Below are positions 10,101 through 17,344 of a stretch of DNA of 64,000 nt, piece after piece. Source of the DNA: an uncultured Bacteroidales bacterium (GTDB taxonomy: Bacteria; Bacteroidota; Bacteroidia; Bacteroidales; Bacteroidaceae); contig CADAJS010000004.1 of NCBI GenBank assembly GCA_902788315.1, positions 62,001 through 126,000 on the forward strand, read 5' to 3'. The notes beneath the pieces are model-generated. The model was given only the letters and a program-made list of their open reading frames with translations, was not told where the DNA came from and ran no database searches. The position numbers and the translations under genes are program-made. Position 1 is the first letter of the stretch, and every line of letters starts with the position of its first letter.

Positions 10101-10766
10101 GCCGTCCTGATGCCAAGCGTTTGTTACCAGACACTGGTTGAACGCCTCCAGCCCCGCTGCTTCGTTCTGCATCTGGAGGGCACCTTGGAAAGCCTTCAGG
10201 CTGCCTGTCTCATCCGTCACGACCCGAACCACGCTACCGTCCAGCGCCGTGAAATAGCGGTTGCCGCTGAGCAGACCTTTCTCGGCATCCTCAGGCCGCG
10301 TGAGCAGCAGCGTATGCGACATCCGCATCATCTTCAGGTAGTCCACCGTGGCATCATAGTTCAGACTGGCCAGATAGCCGGTAACCCGTCGTCCTACGGT
10401 AGCCGTGGCAAAGTTATAGACATAATTCTCCGTCCGAATGGGGAAGACGTTTTCCACCCACGTCATGCAGACCATCTTCTTGGTCGTGGTATTGTATGAG
10501 GCCGCATCGACATAGCTTTTCATGGCTTCGTTGTTGGGCATCAGCAGGACATAACGTTCACCGCCCCGCCCAGTCAGCGATTCCAGGAACGGCTGAGGCA
10601 TGTATAAACTGTCCAACATTGCCCAGCGGTAGATGGATATGTCGGATGTCTCCGGAAGGAGACTCACCAGAGCCTGGTTACTATCCGCCGTGGAAGTCAC
10701 AGCTTTAACAATCATCAGATGCCCAATACACAGAAGCATGAGCATGGTTAAGAACAATCGTTTCAT
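7191..10766 (-). CDS. Secreted FAS1-FAS1-serpin fusion protein
   Basis: 1191 residues. After a signal peptide (about 1-22) come two fasciclin-like segments (YVLLMPNNEAM at about 70-82; PFTLFVPTNEAIEREI at about 290-306, closing with IIHQIDGVLDY). A full serpin domain follows (about 465-865: VVCSPLSMQLAM, SMLINALYFKGTWE, RPFCFTIEDDETGTVLFAGK). The reactive-centre hinge EKGTEASAATV has the small residues needed for loop insertion, so an inhibitory serpin is likely; counting from the hinge puts P1-P1' at T806-S807. The roughly 300 residues after the serpin are unassigned, and the end (LYDLQGRRL ... KGLYIINGRKIMI) resembles surface-delivery C-terminal motifs of Bacteroidota. A strong AAGGAG site precedes the ATG, unusual for this group. 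It lies 54 nt after the TPR/HTH regulator gene. Confidence 0.85.
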   Translation of the reverse strand: MKRLFLTMLMLLCIGHLMIVKAVTSTADSNQALVSLLPETSDISIYRWAMLDSLYMPQPFLESLTGRGGERYVLLMPNNEAMKSYVDAASYNTTTKKMVCMTWVENVFPIRTENYVYNFATATVGRRVTGYLASLNYDATVDYLKMMRMSHTLLLTRPEDAEKGLLSGNRYFTALDGSVVRVVTDETGSLKAFQGALQMQNEAAGLEAFNQCLVTNAWHQDGIDLYEIAQPVIHSPYSVQQVLRGSEEDSTFAAFYELTCADRQCLVDCGFKHVDTLLPYLSSEGENRLNYTDDKPFTLFVPTNEAIEREIEHGLPTWQSIREHIDAHTTMSDGSLVWDSEENRQSVARECQTLINFIKAHIMHGVEVADQLPFKRTHASALTDEAGEAIQLEVNSTGDEQMTVSDGKHTRTVLERKNIFTVDKVRDQPAVGPFNSSTIRVFSYHPGIIHQIDGVLDYDREQPDEIDYNDFAFRLLEQMQQKTEGENVVCSPLSMQLAMGMLTNGAAGQTLRQIQQTMGTAGHSVDEVNAYYEQLMRTLGQPQTLPEWTAEVGYTEEHLPQLASANGIWTCVPLYEQFVKTNQTFYDAELHEGVNFGLQETMDGIDQWVGDKTRGTIPSINEQPDESITSMLINALYFKGTWETQFENYETSNRIFTNSDGTEVMVPMMYQGKGVAYAKLPTCRAVRLPYFKGDGHGRYYMTVFLPNDDAGDFTLNEKIWKQAQQTQDMQLVALRLPRFTVDAETPMKDVLRDMGIRDAFDEFAADFSAMSPVPLFISKIKQLCHIAVDEKGTEASAATVISMESTSIPHIPDYKDFTVDRPFCFTIEDDETGTVLFAGKINQLEQSADVEIGEYQPFVQNGKVWKMGWFYGGSDEAQMVEYHYLDGDTLVGGRRCKKMMRLEVRPSGEQTSYMGAMYESGRLVYMALPGTEEFYLLYDFVSEEGMCVEVYDPLQNDKAWMVAGATSTSNTERYKGHCQTMKREDSYTFDWMVGVGYVGFYNMPLLTTGSALRLMECRLGDEVLYRDDSLHDGLTPSDAEVRRNKLDFTHVVKSQPKAPRRNAEGTESEALAGEYSVKSFYVNFLPLSGTYTVTLTDGQGTAVYSKQVQTDNVLALEADLSRYAAGDYTLTVENDREAYTAAFSHKEGSGIRPLPSTPRGGDILYDLQGRRLNTVPEKGLYIINGRKIMIP

Positions 10767-10820
10767 TGTATTATCTCCTTTTGTTATTTCGTTGAGGGTA
10801 ATATTTCCTTTTTATCCTAT

Positions 10821-12323
10821 CTATGTTTCCGGAGCCATCTCGTCGAGCACCTGCTCGAGCGAGAGGTTTGGGTCGAGCTGGCCGAAGATCTCCTTCTTGA
10901 GTTTCAGTTTGCGATGCTTCACGGCAGAAATGCTGATGGCATAGATGTTGCCGATGGCGCGGTTGGAGAGGCGCAGGCGGGTGAGGATGCACAGATGAAT
11001 GTCGGCCTCGCGCAGGTCGGGGTAGCGTTCGCGCAGATAGGCAAAGCGTCCGCCATCGATGAGGTCGAGGGTGCGCTCCACCTCCCGCCACTCGTGGGGC
11101 GAGAGTACGATGTGACGTTCGGAGCTGGAATCCAGCTTACGGATCACGTCGCAGCGCTGCAGGATGAAGTCCTGCAGGAAGACGATGGTGGCATCGCGCT
11201 GACGAAGCATCTCCTGCTGTGCCTCCATCTGCTGCTGTTGAAGGATGCTGTCCTGGCGATGGAGTCGCGCCTGGTGGATGCGTTCGTCCACCTCGTGCTT
11301 GCGTCGCCATGCATCGGCAATCCGACGCTGCGCTGCCATGCGCGTACGCGTGTGTATAATATAGGTACCCGTGAGCGTCAGGATCAGCACCAGGACAATG
11401 ATTCCCAGCAGCGTGCGACGGTGGAGTGCGGAGGCGTAGCGCAGGCGCTCATTGTCCCGCTCGCGCTGGAGCAGCGACTGGTAGTACTGGTCTTTCTCGT
11501 GCATGGCGCGAAAATAGAGGTCCTCGGCATGGTCGAATGTCTCGTCGAGGGATTCCAAGGCCTGCTCCACATCACGGCGAAGGACAGCCAGCCGCGCCAG
11601 GTTGCTCTCGATGATATAGGCCAGCTGCACGTCGCTGCCTGGATTCATGGAGCGATAGAGCGCCTCGGCCTGTGACAGGGAGTCGCAACTCTCGAGACAG
11701 CGCGCCAGCACCTGCTGAACGCCGACCAGCAAGGTGGGTGTTGCACAGGCCTCGGCCAGACGGGCTTGCTGCAGAGCCTCGGGATACCGTTCCATGGCCC
11801 ACAGGATATTGGCCAGCGAGGTATGTGTCTGGCAGACAAGTTCCGTGCCCAGCGTATCACTGGCCTCCAGAGCCAAGCGGTGGGCACGGCGGGTGTAGGC
11901 CAAAGCCTCGTCATAGGAGCCCTGTCCGTCGAAGGCCAGCTGGGCGGCACACGTGCCCACGGCGTCGAGCAGGATGATATGGTTGCGCTCGTCGTCGGGA
12001 TGCGACTCATAGGTGGCCAGCGCCTCGCGAGCCATACCGAGGGCGGTAACGGGATCGCTCTGCATGGCCGCCTGTGCCAGCTGCCACTGAGCCAGATAGC
12101 GCGTGTGATAGTCTGCCTCGCGGAGGGCTGCATCCTGAGCCGCATGCAGCAGGTGACGTGCCTGCACCATGCTGTCGACCTCCAGCGCCTCCATGGCCTG
12201 AAGGTAGAGTGCATGCGCATCACGGGCCTGCGATGCGCCGGCCGGCGACTGGCTGCAACCCACCAGCCCCATCGTCATCATGACGAGGACGCACGTGCGG
12301 AATATCGTCTTGAAGCGGTTCAT
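10821..12323 (-). CDS. Membrane-anchored TPR regulator with C-terminal HTH
   Basis: 500 residues from MNRFKTI at 12323, chosen because it gives a signal sequence with a lipobox-like GLVGC and lies 28 nt after a -7 box. A periplasmic array of TPR-like helices (about 35-300) is followed by one transmembrane segment (LLGIIVLVLILTLTGTYII), a coiled-coil rich in Gln/Arg, and a cytoplasmic HTH in which the LSNRAIGNIYAISISAVKHR segment reads like the LuxR/GerE recognition helices. Bacteroidota have many such one-component regulators, often next to the genes they control. The serpin-fusion gene starts 54 nt downstream on the same strand, so the two are probably co-transcribed. The signal it senses is unknown. 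Confidence 0.8.
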   Translation of the reverse strand: MNRFKTIFRTCVLVMMTMGLVGCSQSPAGASQARDAHALYLQAMEALEVDSMVQARHLLHAAQDAALREADYHTRYLAQWQLAQAAMQSDPVTALGMAREALATYESHPDDERNHIILLDAVGTCAAQLAFDGQGSYDEALAYTRRAHRLALEASDTLGTELVCQTHTSLANILWAMERYPEALQQARLAEACATPTLLVGVQQVLARCLESCDSLSQAEALYRSMNPGSDVQLAYIIESNLARLAVLRRDVEQALESLDETFDHAEDLYFRAMHEKDQYYQSLLQRERDNERLRYASALHRRTLLGIIVLVLILTLTGTYIIHTRTRMAAQRRIADAWRRKHEVDERIHQARLHRQDSILQQQQMEAQQEMLRQRDATIVFLQDFILQRCDVIRKLDSSSERHIVLSPHEWREVERTLDLIDGGRFAYLRERYPDLREADIHLCILTRLRLSNRAIGNIYAISISAVKHRKLKLKKEIFGQLDPNLSLEQVLDEMAPET

Positions 12324-12350
12324 AGACTTCGTGTTGTAGGTTTCCAAGTG

Positions 12351-12358
12351 CAAAGATA
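12351..12358 (-). promoter_or_regulatory. -7 box of the TPR-regulator/serpin transcript
   Basis: On the minus strand this reads TATCTTTG, followed by C, an exact TAnnTTTG match 28 nt before the chosen start. No clear -33 TTTG was seen. Confidence 0.55.
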
Positions 12359-12734
12359 GGGCATTTTTACGTACCGCGAGCCAATACCCCGTGGAATTAT
12401 TTTAGGAATGAAATAATGCATAATACACTGAATAACTGTACGATGCGAAAAATGTTAGTCGGAAAGGTGGTGGAAATATTTATTTCCAGTGCACAAAAAA
12501 GCATCGTTTCGGAGCAAAAAATAGCAGATTTCATGCTCGAAAGGCACTGAATATTCCGCCTGCAAAAGCATGCCATATCAGGGCATCGTCCCATGCGGAT
12601 CGGGACACCGCAAACACCACCGTCCGGAAGAGCGTGCTCCGCCTGCCGATGGAGCACGCTCCTCAAGCCGATGGAGCACGCTCCTTCGGACGACGTGGTT
12701 TGGACCATTAAGAACGGGGGCGAAAAATAGTGGG
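12359..12734. other. Gene-free region with a nested hairpin
   Basis: The left part is AT-rich with no gene. At 12621-12692 there is a nested inverted repeat: outer arms CGTCCGGAAG (12621-12630) and CTTCGGACG (12684-12692), and an inner arm AGCGTGCTCC (12631-12640) that can pair with either of two GGAGCACGCT copies (12651-12660, 12673-12682). It lies just beyond the fructokinase stop on the minus strand and could act as a transcription end or a repeat element. Confidence 0.7.
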
Positions 12735-13628
12735 CTAAACCCTACACGCTCTTGACTTCATCTCCTCGGGCAGCGGGGGCATGGCACCGTGCTGCGTACA
12801 GACATAGGCCGAGACCTCGACGGCCAAGGCGTGGGCCTCATCGACAGAACGACCGCCGAGCAGGGCTGCACAGAAAGCGCCGGTGAAGGAATCGCCTGCA
12901 CCCACGGTGTCGGCCACCCGGACCTGCGGCGTGGGACGGAAGAAACTCTCGCGGGCCGTGAAGACATGGGAGCCGTGGACACCACACGTGAGCACCACCA
13001 TGTCCAGCCCGTAATCGGCAATCAGGCGGCGGCAGACATCAGACGGAGCGGCAGCGGAATAATCCAGCAGCGGGCCGACGATGTCGAGTTCCTCGTCGTT
13101 GATCTTCAGGATACGGGCACGCCGCAGCGACTCCTCGATGACAGGACGGTCATAGAAGTGCTGGCGCAGGTTGATGTCGAAGATACGCAGGCAGTCGGGC
13201 GGCGTAAGGTCGAGGAAACGACGGATGGTGCTTCGCGAGACGGGCGACCGCTGGGCCAGCGTGCCGTAGCACACGGCACGGCAACGACGTGCCACATCCT
13301 GCATCCGACCGTCGAAGGGAATGTGGTCCCACGCCACGCTTTCACAGATATCATACGAGGGGATGCCCCGTTCGTCGAGCGTAACGCGGACGGTGCCGGT
13401 GGGGAAATCCACGCGCGGCATGTATATTGGGAGCCGCCGGGCGGCAAAGGCCTCTTCGGTCTCGAGGGCCAGTGCATCGTTACCCAGGGCGCTCAGTGCC
13501 AAGACATTCTCCAAGCCCAGGAACTGGCCTGCATGATAGGCAAAATTGGCGGGCGCACCGCCCAGCTGTTTCCCTGCGGGAAGCATATCCCAAAGTGCTT
13601 CGCCGAGTCCTACAATGTACTGTTTCAT
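12735..13628 (-). CDS. PfkB-family fructokinase
   Basis: 297 residues. It has the N-terminal PfkB pattern (GEALWDMLP, then GGAPANFAYHAG) and the C-terminal ATP/anion-hole motif TVGAGDSFTGAF with catalytic base D246. The small lid and the GGAPANFA motif fit fructokinases of Bacteroidota that phosphorylate fructose to fructose-6-phosphate in the cytoplasm. Its place 60 nt after the GH32 stop on the same strand supports fructose as the substrate, because GH32 releases fructose. Specificity is inferred from this context; ribokinase-like alternatives are less likely. Confidence 0.88.
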   Translation of the reverse strand: MKQYIVGLGEALWDMLPAGKQLGGAPANFAYHAGQFLGLENVLALSALGNDALALETEEAFAARRLPIYMPRVDFPTGTVRVTLDERGIPSYDICESVAWDHIPFDGRMQDVARRCRAVCYGTLAQRSPVSRSTIRRFLDLTPPDCLRIFDINLRQHFYDRPVIEESLRRARILKINDEELDIVGPLLDYSAAAPSDVCRRLIADYGLDMVVLTCGVHGSHVFTARESFFRPTPQVRVADTVGAGDSFTGAFCAALLGGRSVDEAHALAVEVSAYVCTQHGAMPPLPEEMKSRACRV

Positions 13629-13688
13629 CGTGTGAGTGCTGCGTTTAGGTTTAATTAACAGTGTGGATAAGGGAGGGAGGCGGTTGCC

Positions 13689-15323
13689 TCAGCGCCAGAC
13701 GGAATCGACGGTATCGACATGGAGGCGGCTGACCGTGATGTCGTCGCGCGTAAAGCGGAATCCGCTGCGCGTCTCATTGGGCCTGCGCTCCATCGAGTAG
13801 CTGTAGAGGCCACCATCGACGAAGACTTCCACCGACGTGCGGTCGATGTAGATGTCCACATCAAGGTTCATCGACGTAGGGTCTTGCGACGAATAGAAGC
13901 GTCCGACAAGGAGATTGTGGTTCAGGTCGTAATCCACAATGCGCTGTCCATCCAGTTCGAGTGCTCCGCCCACAGCGTGGGCAAAGTGGAGCGTGGCACG
14001 CAGATGGAGCCCGTCGGAGAGGGCATGGGGCTGCAGCGACTCGGCAGCCTGACGGGCGGAGAGGGCTTGGGGCACGTCCAGGACGGGACGGAGCAGCGAG
14101 GCCACTTCACGTACAGGCTGACTGGCAAGGCGGAGACCGTCGGCCGTCTGGCGCAGGGAGAGCTCGGTGGGCAGGAGCATCATGCCACGGAAGGGCATGC
14201 CGGGATGGGTGACTCGGCCCCACCCGATTTGGATGCGTCGGCCGTCGGGCGCGTCGGTAATGGTCTGGGCGGCGTAGATGGTACCCGACGTGTAGCAGTA
14301 CTTGCCGCCGATGGGCGTGAACGTGCGGCCGTCGAAGCGTCCCACCATGTAGGTGCCCGATGCGCCGGACATCACCCAGCGCGTCTCGCCCGGACGGCCA
14401 TCGACGGGTAGTTCGAAGAGGTCGGGACATTCGAAGAAGCCGGGGGTGTGGCTCTGCCACGTCCAATCGAGCATATTCGTGGAGGTATAGATGGAGATGC
14501 CGTCCAGCTCGTAGAGAGCCATCACCCAATGTTGCCCAGGTGCATACCAGAAGAGGCGCGGGTCGCGCAGGTCGTGGCTCTGCCATCGGGCATAGGAATC
14601 GATGACGGGCTGCCCGCCACGATACTTGTGCAGTGTGAATCCGCCGTCGGTACTATAGGCGATACACTGTGTCTCGAAGGCTCCGTCATTGGTATAGGCA
14701 AAAACCAGCGGGGGATGGCGCTTGCTGCCCAGGCCGCTGGTGTTCTCGCGGTCGAAGACGGCCGAGCCGGAGAACATCATCCCCAGGCTGTCGGGGAAGA
14801 GGGCGTCGTCCAGCTCCTCCCAGTGAAGGAGGTCGGGGCTCGTAGCGTGGCCCCAGTGCATGTTCTGCCAGTCACGCTCGTAGGGGTTGTGCTGATAGAA
14901 GAGGTGGTACTGGCCGTCGTGATAGATGAGCCCGTTGGGGTCGTTCACCCATCCACGACGTGTGGTGAAGTGGAACTGCGGACGCTGGGGCTCGCGGTAC
15001 ATCGTGGTTTGTCCCATAATGGTATCGGCCACGAAGAGGCGACCGAGCGCTGCATCACTGCCCTCATAGGTGAGCGTGAGCGTCTGGCCGCGATAGGGCG
15101 TGAGGTCCTTGAACACCCAATAATCGGGTTCGCCCTCGGCCAGGCGCACGAGCACCGTCAGGTCGTCCGCCCCGAGGGCATGGAAGGAGAGGCGCCCTCG
15201 CTCCGTACGGTCCGAGACGGGGATGTTCAGATAGCGAGCCCGGACCTTCAGCGTACGCTGGGCTGCCTGCGCGGTGCATGCGGCGAGCAGCAGGAAGAGG
15301 AGGAGAGGGACGAGGCGTTTCAT
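13689..15323 (-). CDS. GH32 levanase/inulinase-type fructan hydrolase
   Basis: 544 residues, with a signal peptide ending near residue 21 (ACTAQA). A small N-terminal beta domain (about 22-110) is followed by the five-bladed propeller with the GH32 triad: D128 in WVNDPNG (nucleophile), D254 in RDP (transition-state stabiliser) and E298 in ECPD (acid/base). A C-terminal beta-sandwich (about 430-544) completes the family architecture. It would release fructose from levan, inulin or sucrose outside the cytoplasm. The fructokinase lies downstream and a discoidin-like protein upstream, 19 nt away. There is no SusC/SusD or hybrid two-component sensor here, unlike classical fructan loci. Confidence 0.93.
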   Translation of the reverse strand: MKRLVPLLLFLLLAACTAQAAQRTLKVRARYLNIPVSDRTERGRLSFHALGADDLTVLVRLAEGEPDYWVFKDLTPYRGQTLTLTYEGSDAALGRLFVADTIMGQTTMYREPQRPQFHFTTRRGWVNDPNGLIYHDGQYHLFYQHNPYERDWQNMHWGHATSPDLLHWEELDDALFPDSLGMMFSGSAVFDRENTSGLGSKRHPPLVFAYTNDGAFETQCIAYSTDGGFTLHKYRGGQPVIDSYARWQSHDLRDPRLFWYAPGQHWVMALYELDGISIYTSTNMLDWTWQSHTPGFFECPDLFELPVDGRPGETRWVMSGASGTYMVGRFDGRTFTPIGGKYCYTSGTIYAAQTITDAPDGRRIQIGWGRVTHPGMPFRGMMLLPTELSLRQTADGLRLASQPVREVASLLRPVLDVPQALSARQAAESLQPHALSDGLHLRATLHFAHAVGGALELDGQRIVDYDLNHNLLVGRFYSSQDPTSMNLDVDIYIDRTSVEVFVDGGLYSYSMERRPNETRSGFRFTRDDITVSRLHVDTVDSVWR

Positions 15324-15342
15324 AGGGTCAGGGGGGAGATGC

Positions 15343-15828
15343 TTATTTGTACAGGGAAATCTCGGAAAGCTGGATGCGCGTGTCGTCCTGCATCTCAGTG
15401 AAGACGAACTTGAAGAAGCGATAGCTCTCCTTCGCCTTTACAGGGAAGAAATACTCCTGCTCATTGAGGTCGGTCATGCGGAAATAGCTGTGCTTCTCGT
15501 CAATGAGCTTCCAGCTGCTCTGGTCGTTGCTCCCATAGACCATCCACGAGGCGGGGTTGCGGTCGGGATAGCTGTGTGTATCGTTTCCCGTCGTGAGTGA
15601 GTACTCGCGAGGCTGCACTGCACTCTCGGTGGAGAGAATCACATAGTAGGGCATGCGCTGGGGAGCGTCGAAGCACCACTTGGTGGACTTCAGTCCGTCG
15701 GCCACCATGCGGGAGCCCTCGCGCCCATCGGGCATCGTGCCGTCCACGAAAGAGAGTTTCACACGGTCCTGCGCCATAGCGCCAGTACAGAGAGCCGCCA
15801 GGGTGCACACCAAGGCCGAGCGTTTCAT
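15343..15828 (-). CDS. Small secreted discoidin-like (F5/8 type C) protein
   Basis: 161 residues from MKRSALV at 15828, which gives a clean signal peptide cleaved near AMAQ. In-frame ATGs at 15840, 15846 and 15855 are alternatives. The mature part resembles a single F5/8 type C (discoidin-like) jelly-roll: SWMVYGSNDQSSWKLID in the middle, YRFFKFVFTE and a final IQLSEISLY strand. Such domains usually bind carbohydrate. It is the first gene before GH32 and fructokinase on the minus strand, so a role in holding or presenting fructan is plausible. This is inference from fold and context. Confidence 0.7.
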   Translation of the reverse strand: MKRSALVCTLAALCTGAMAQDRVKLSFVDGTMPDGREGSRMVADGLKSTKWCFDAPQRMPYYVILSTESAVQPREYSLTTGNDTHSYPDRNPASWMVYGSNDQSSWKLIDEKHSYFRMTDLNEQEYFFPVKAKESYRFFKFVFTEMQDDTRIQLSEISLYK

Positions 15829-16213
15829 TACGTCAATCATCGTCATAAGGTTCATATGATTTAATGTTACGGGATGCAAATTAACACAAAAAATCCGAAA
15901 CCGCCATCCGTTTTCGGAAAAAATAATCAAGACTGCCGGAGCAGGTGGCCAGCCCAAAAGGCCGGCACCCCGTACAGGAACTCCGTCCCTGACTATATAG
16001 AGAAGGGCCTCCTACCTATATTTAATACGCGCGCGCGAAACCATTTGCCCGATAAGCGACCGACATGTCGGGAGGAGACGACGCTGGGCGAGACATCACA
16101 TTTCGACCCGAAAAGTCATACCATCTGCCCCCAAAGATTGATTTATATCAAGAAAGACGTACCATTATTGCTCTTTTCGCACCATTCATGACACTCTATT
16201 TGCAAAATCGCCT
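15829..16213. other. Gene-free region upstream of the candidate RNA
   Basis: This is the upstream side of the fructan operon and of the RNA candidate. It contains a short alternating CG run near 16029-16038. I could not find a good promoter for the discoidin-like gene or any convincing coding sequence. Confidence 0.5.
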
Positions 16214-16221
16214 TACCTTTG
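16214..16221 (+). promoter_or_regulatory. -7 box before the candidate structured RNA
   Basis: TACCTTTG followed by CA matches the -7 consensus exactly, giving a start near 16228. No TTTG was found at the usual distance; the nearest (16199) is only 11 bp away. Confidence 0.5.
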
Positions 16222-16227
16222 CACCAG

Positions 16228-16360
16228 AAAACGGAGGACAGCGGTTCTTCACACAAACGAGCGAGGCGACCGCTTGACATCCTGAAGGATGGAGCTGCGA
16301 CCACAGGGACGCAGGAAAGCCGAACGCTCCACACAAAAAAAAATTCGGAAACGAAAGAGA
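16228..16360 (+). ncRNA. Candidate structured RNA, family unknown
   Basis: Immediately after a TACCTTTG box the sequence folds into consecutive stems: AGCGGT (16240-16245) with ACCGCT (16269-16274); CATCC (16278-16282) with GGATG (16287-16291) around TGAA; GAGC (16292-16295) with GCTC (16326-16329) enclosing TGCG (16296-16299) with CGCA (16310-16313); and TTCG (16344-16347) with CGAA (16352-16355) around a GAAA tetraloop. No reading frame competes. The unpaired AGGGA and GGAAAGCCGAA segments look like conserved RNA sequence, but I cannot name a family. The 3' end is uncertain; an A/T-rich stretch follows to about 16430. It is either a stand-alone small RNA or a long leader of the uridine kinase transcript. 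Confidence 0.5.
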
Positions 16361-16518
16361 TAAATAGTGTTGTTAGTTTAGTTTAAGGTTTAAAGAAAGT
16401 TTTTAGGTTAAAAAGTTTTTTGCAGCTTTTTGAAGACGTTTGCTCTGCCGTGAGGTAGGGCAATTGTTTTTTTATATGGTTTCATCCTTTTTTCTGCCGA
16501 TATTCACCACAAAATGTG

Positions 16519-16526
16519 TATTTTTG
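16519..16526 (+). promoter_or_regulatory. -7 box upstream of uridine kinase
   Basis: TATTTTTG followed by CAG fits TAnnTTTG. It is 175 nt before the canonical udk start but only 10 nt before an in-frame ATG at 16537, which raises the N-terminal extension question noted in the findings. Confidence 0.5.
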
Positions 16527-16700
16527 CAGTGCGAAATGCAGAAATCCCAGCCAGCACGAGCGGGAAACGGCATGCACGGCCACCCCACTCCCCCCCCCGC
16601 TGCGGCATCATTCGACGCCACAGGAAGGAAAGCCGGGGCAGCACCCCCACGAGAGAGAGCAAGACATACACCAATAACAGAAAAAACGAAGAAGAAGACC

Positions 16701-17327
16701 ATGTACATCATCGGCATCGCAGGCGGAACCGGTTCGGGCAAGACCACCGTCGTGAAGAAGATCCTGGAGACACTGCCCACCGACCGCGTGGCACTCATTC
16801 CACAAGACTCGTATTACAACGACACCACCCACCTCACAATGGAGGAGCGCCAGCGCATCAACTTCGACCATCCGGACGCGTTCGACTGGACCCTGCTCAC
16901 CCGGCAGATTCAGCAGCTGCGTGCGGGGCAGAGCATAGAGCAACCCACCTACAGCTACCTCATCAGTAATCGTCTGCCCGAGACGGTACACGTGGAGCCC
17001 TGCGAGGTGATCATCATCGAGGGCATCATGGCGCTGTGGAAGAAGTCGCTGCGCGACTTGATGGACCTGAAGATCTTTGTCGATGCCGACCCCGACGAAC
17101 GTCTCATCCGCGTCATACAGCGCGACACCGTGGAGCGCGGACGCACCACCCAGATGGTCATCGACCGCTATCTCGACGTACTCAAACCGATGCACGAGGA
17201 GTTCATCGAACCCACCAAGCACTATGCCGACCTCATCATCCCGCAGGGAGGGAACAACCTGCGAGCCATCGACATCATGCGCACCTACATCATCCACCGC
17301 CTGCGGCCCGCCAGCGTGAGGGGGTGA
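16701..17327 (+). CDS. udk: Uridine kinase
   Basis: 208 residues starting MYIIGIAGGTGSGKTT, with the Walker A loop at residues 8-15. Typical motifs follow: QDSYYND, FDHPDAFDW, an IIEGIMALW strand and DERLIRVIQRD. It phosphorylates uridine and cytidine to their monophosphates with ATP or GTP in the cytoplasm (pyrimidine salvage). A purine-rich GAAGAAGAAGACC stretch precedes the ATG. The frame stays open upstream to 16440, so a longer, Pro/Ala-rich N-terminus from ATG 16537 is formally possible but would be foreign to the family. The MltF-like gene follows after 17 nt. Confidence 0.94.
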   Translation: MYIIGIAGGTGSGKTTVVKKILETLPTDRVALIPQDSYYNDTTHLTMEERQRINFDHPDAFDWTLLTRQIQQLRAGQSIEQPTYSYLISNRLPETVHVEPCEVIIIEGIMALWKKSLRDLMDLKIFVDADPDERLIRVIQRDTVERGRTTQMVIDRYLDVLKPMHEEFIEPTKHYADLIIPQGGNNLRAIDIMRTYIIHRLRPASVRG

Positions 17328-17344
17328 TCAGAATCCCCCCGCCC

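Noticed and set aside
7191..10766. Two separate genes (fasciclin protein and serpin)
   Set aside because: The frame is unbroken, there is no internal promoter or start signal, and a FAS1 domain closes directly before the serpin, so a true fusion is the simplest reading.
12735..15828. Complete fructan polysaccharide utilisation locus
   Set aside because: GH32 and a fructokinase are present, but no SusC/SusD, inner-membrane fructose importer or hybrid two-component sensor is within reach.
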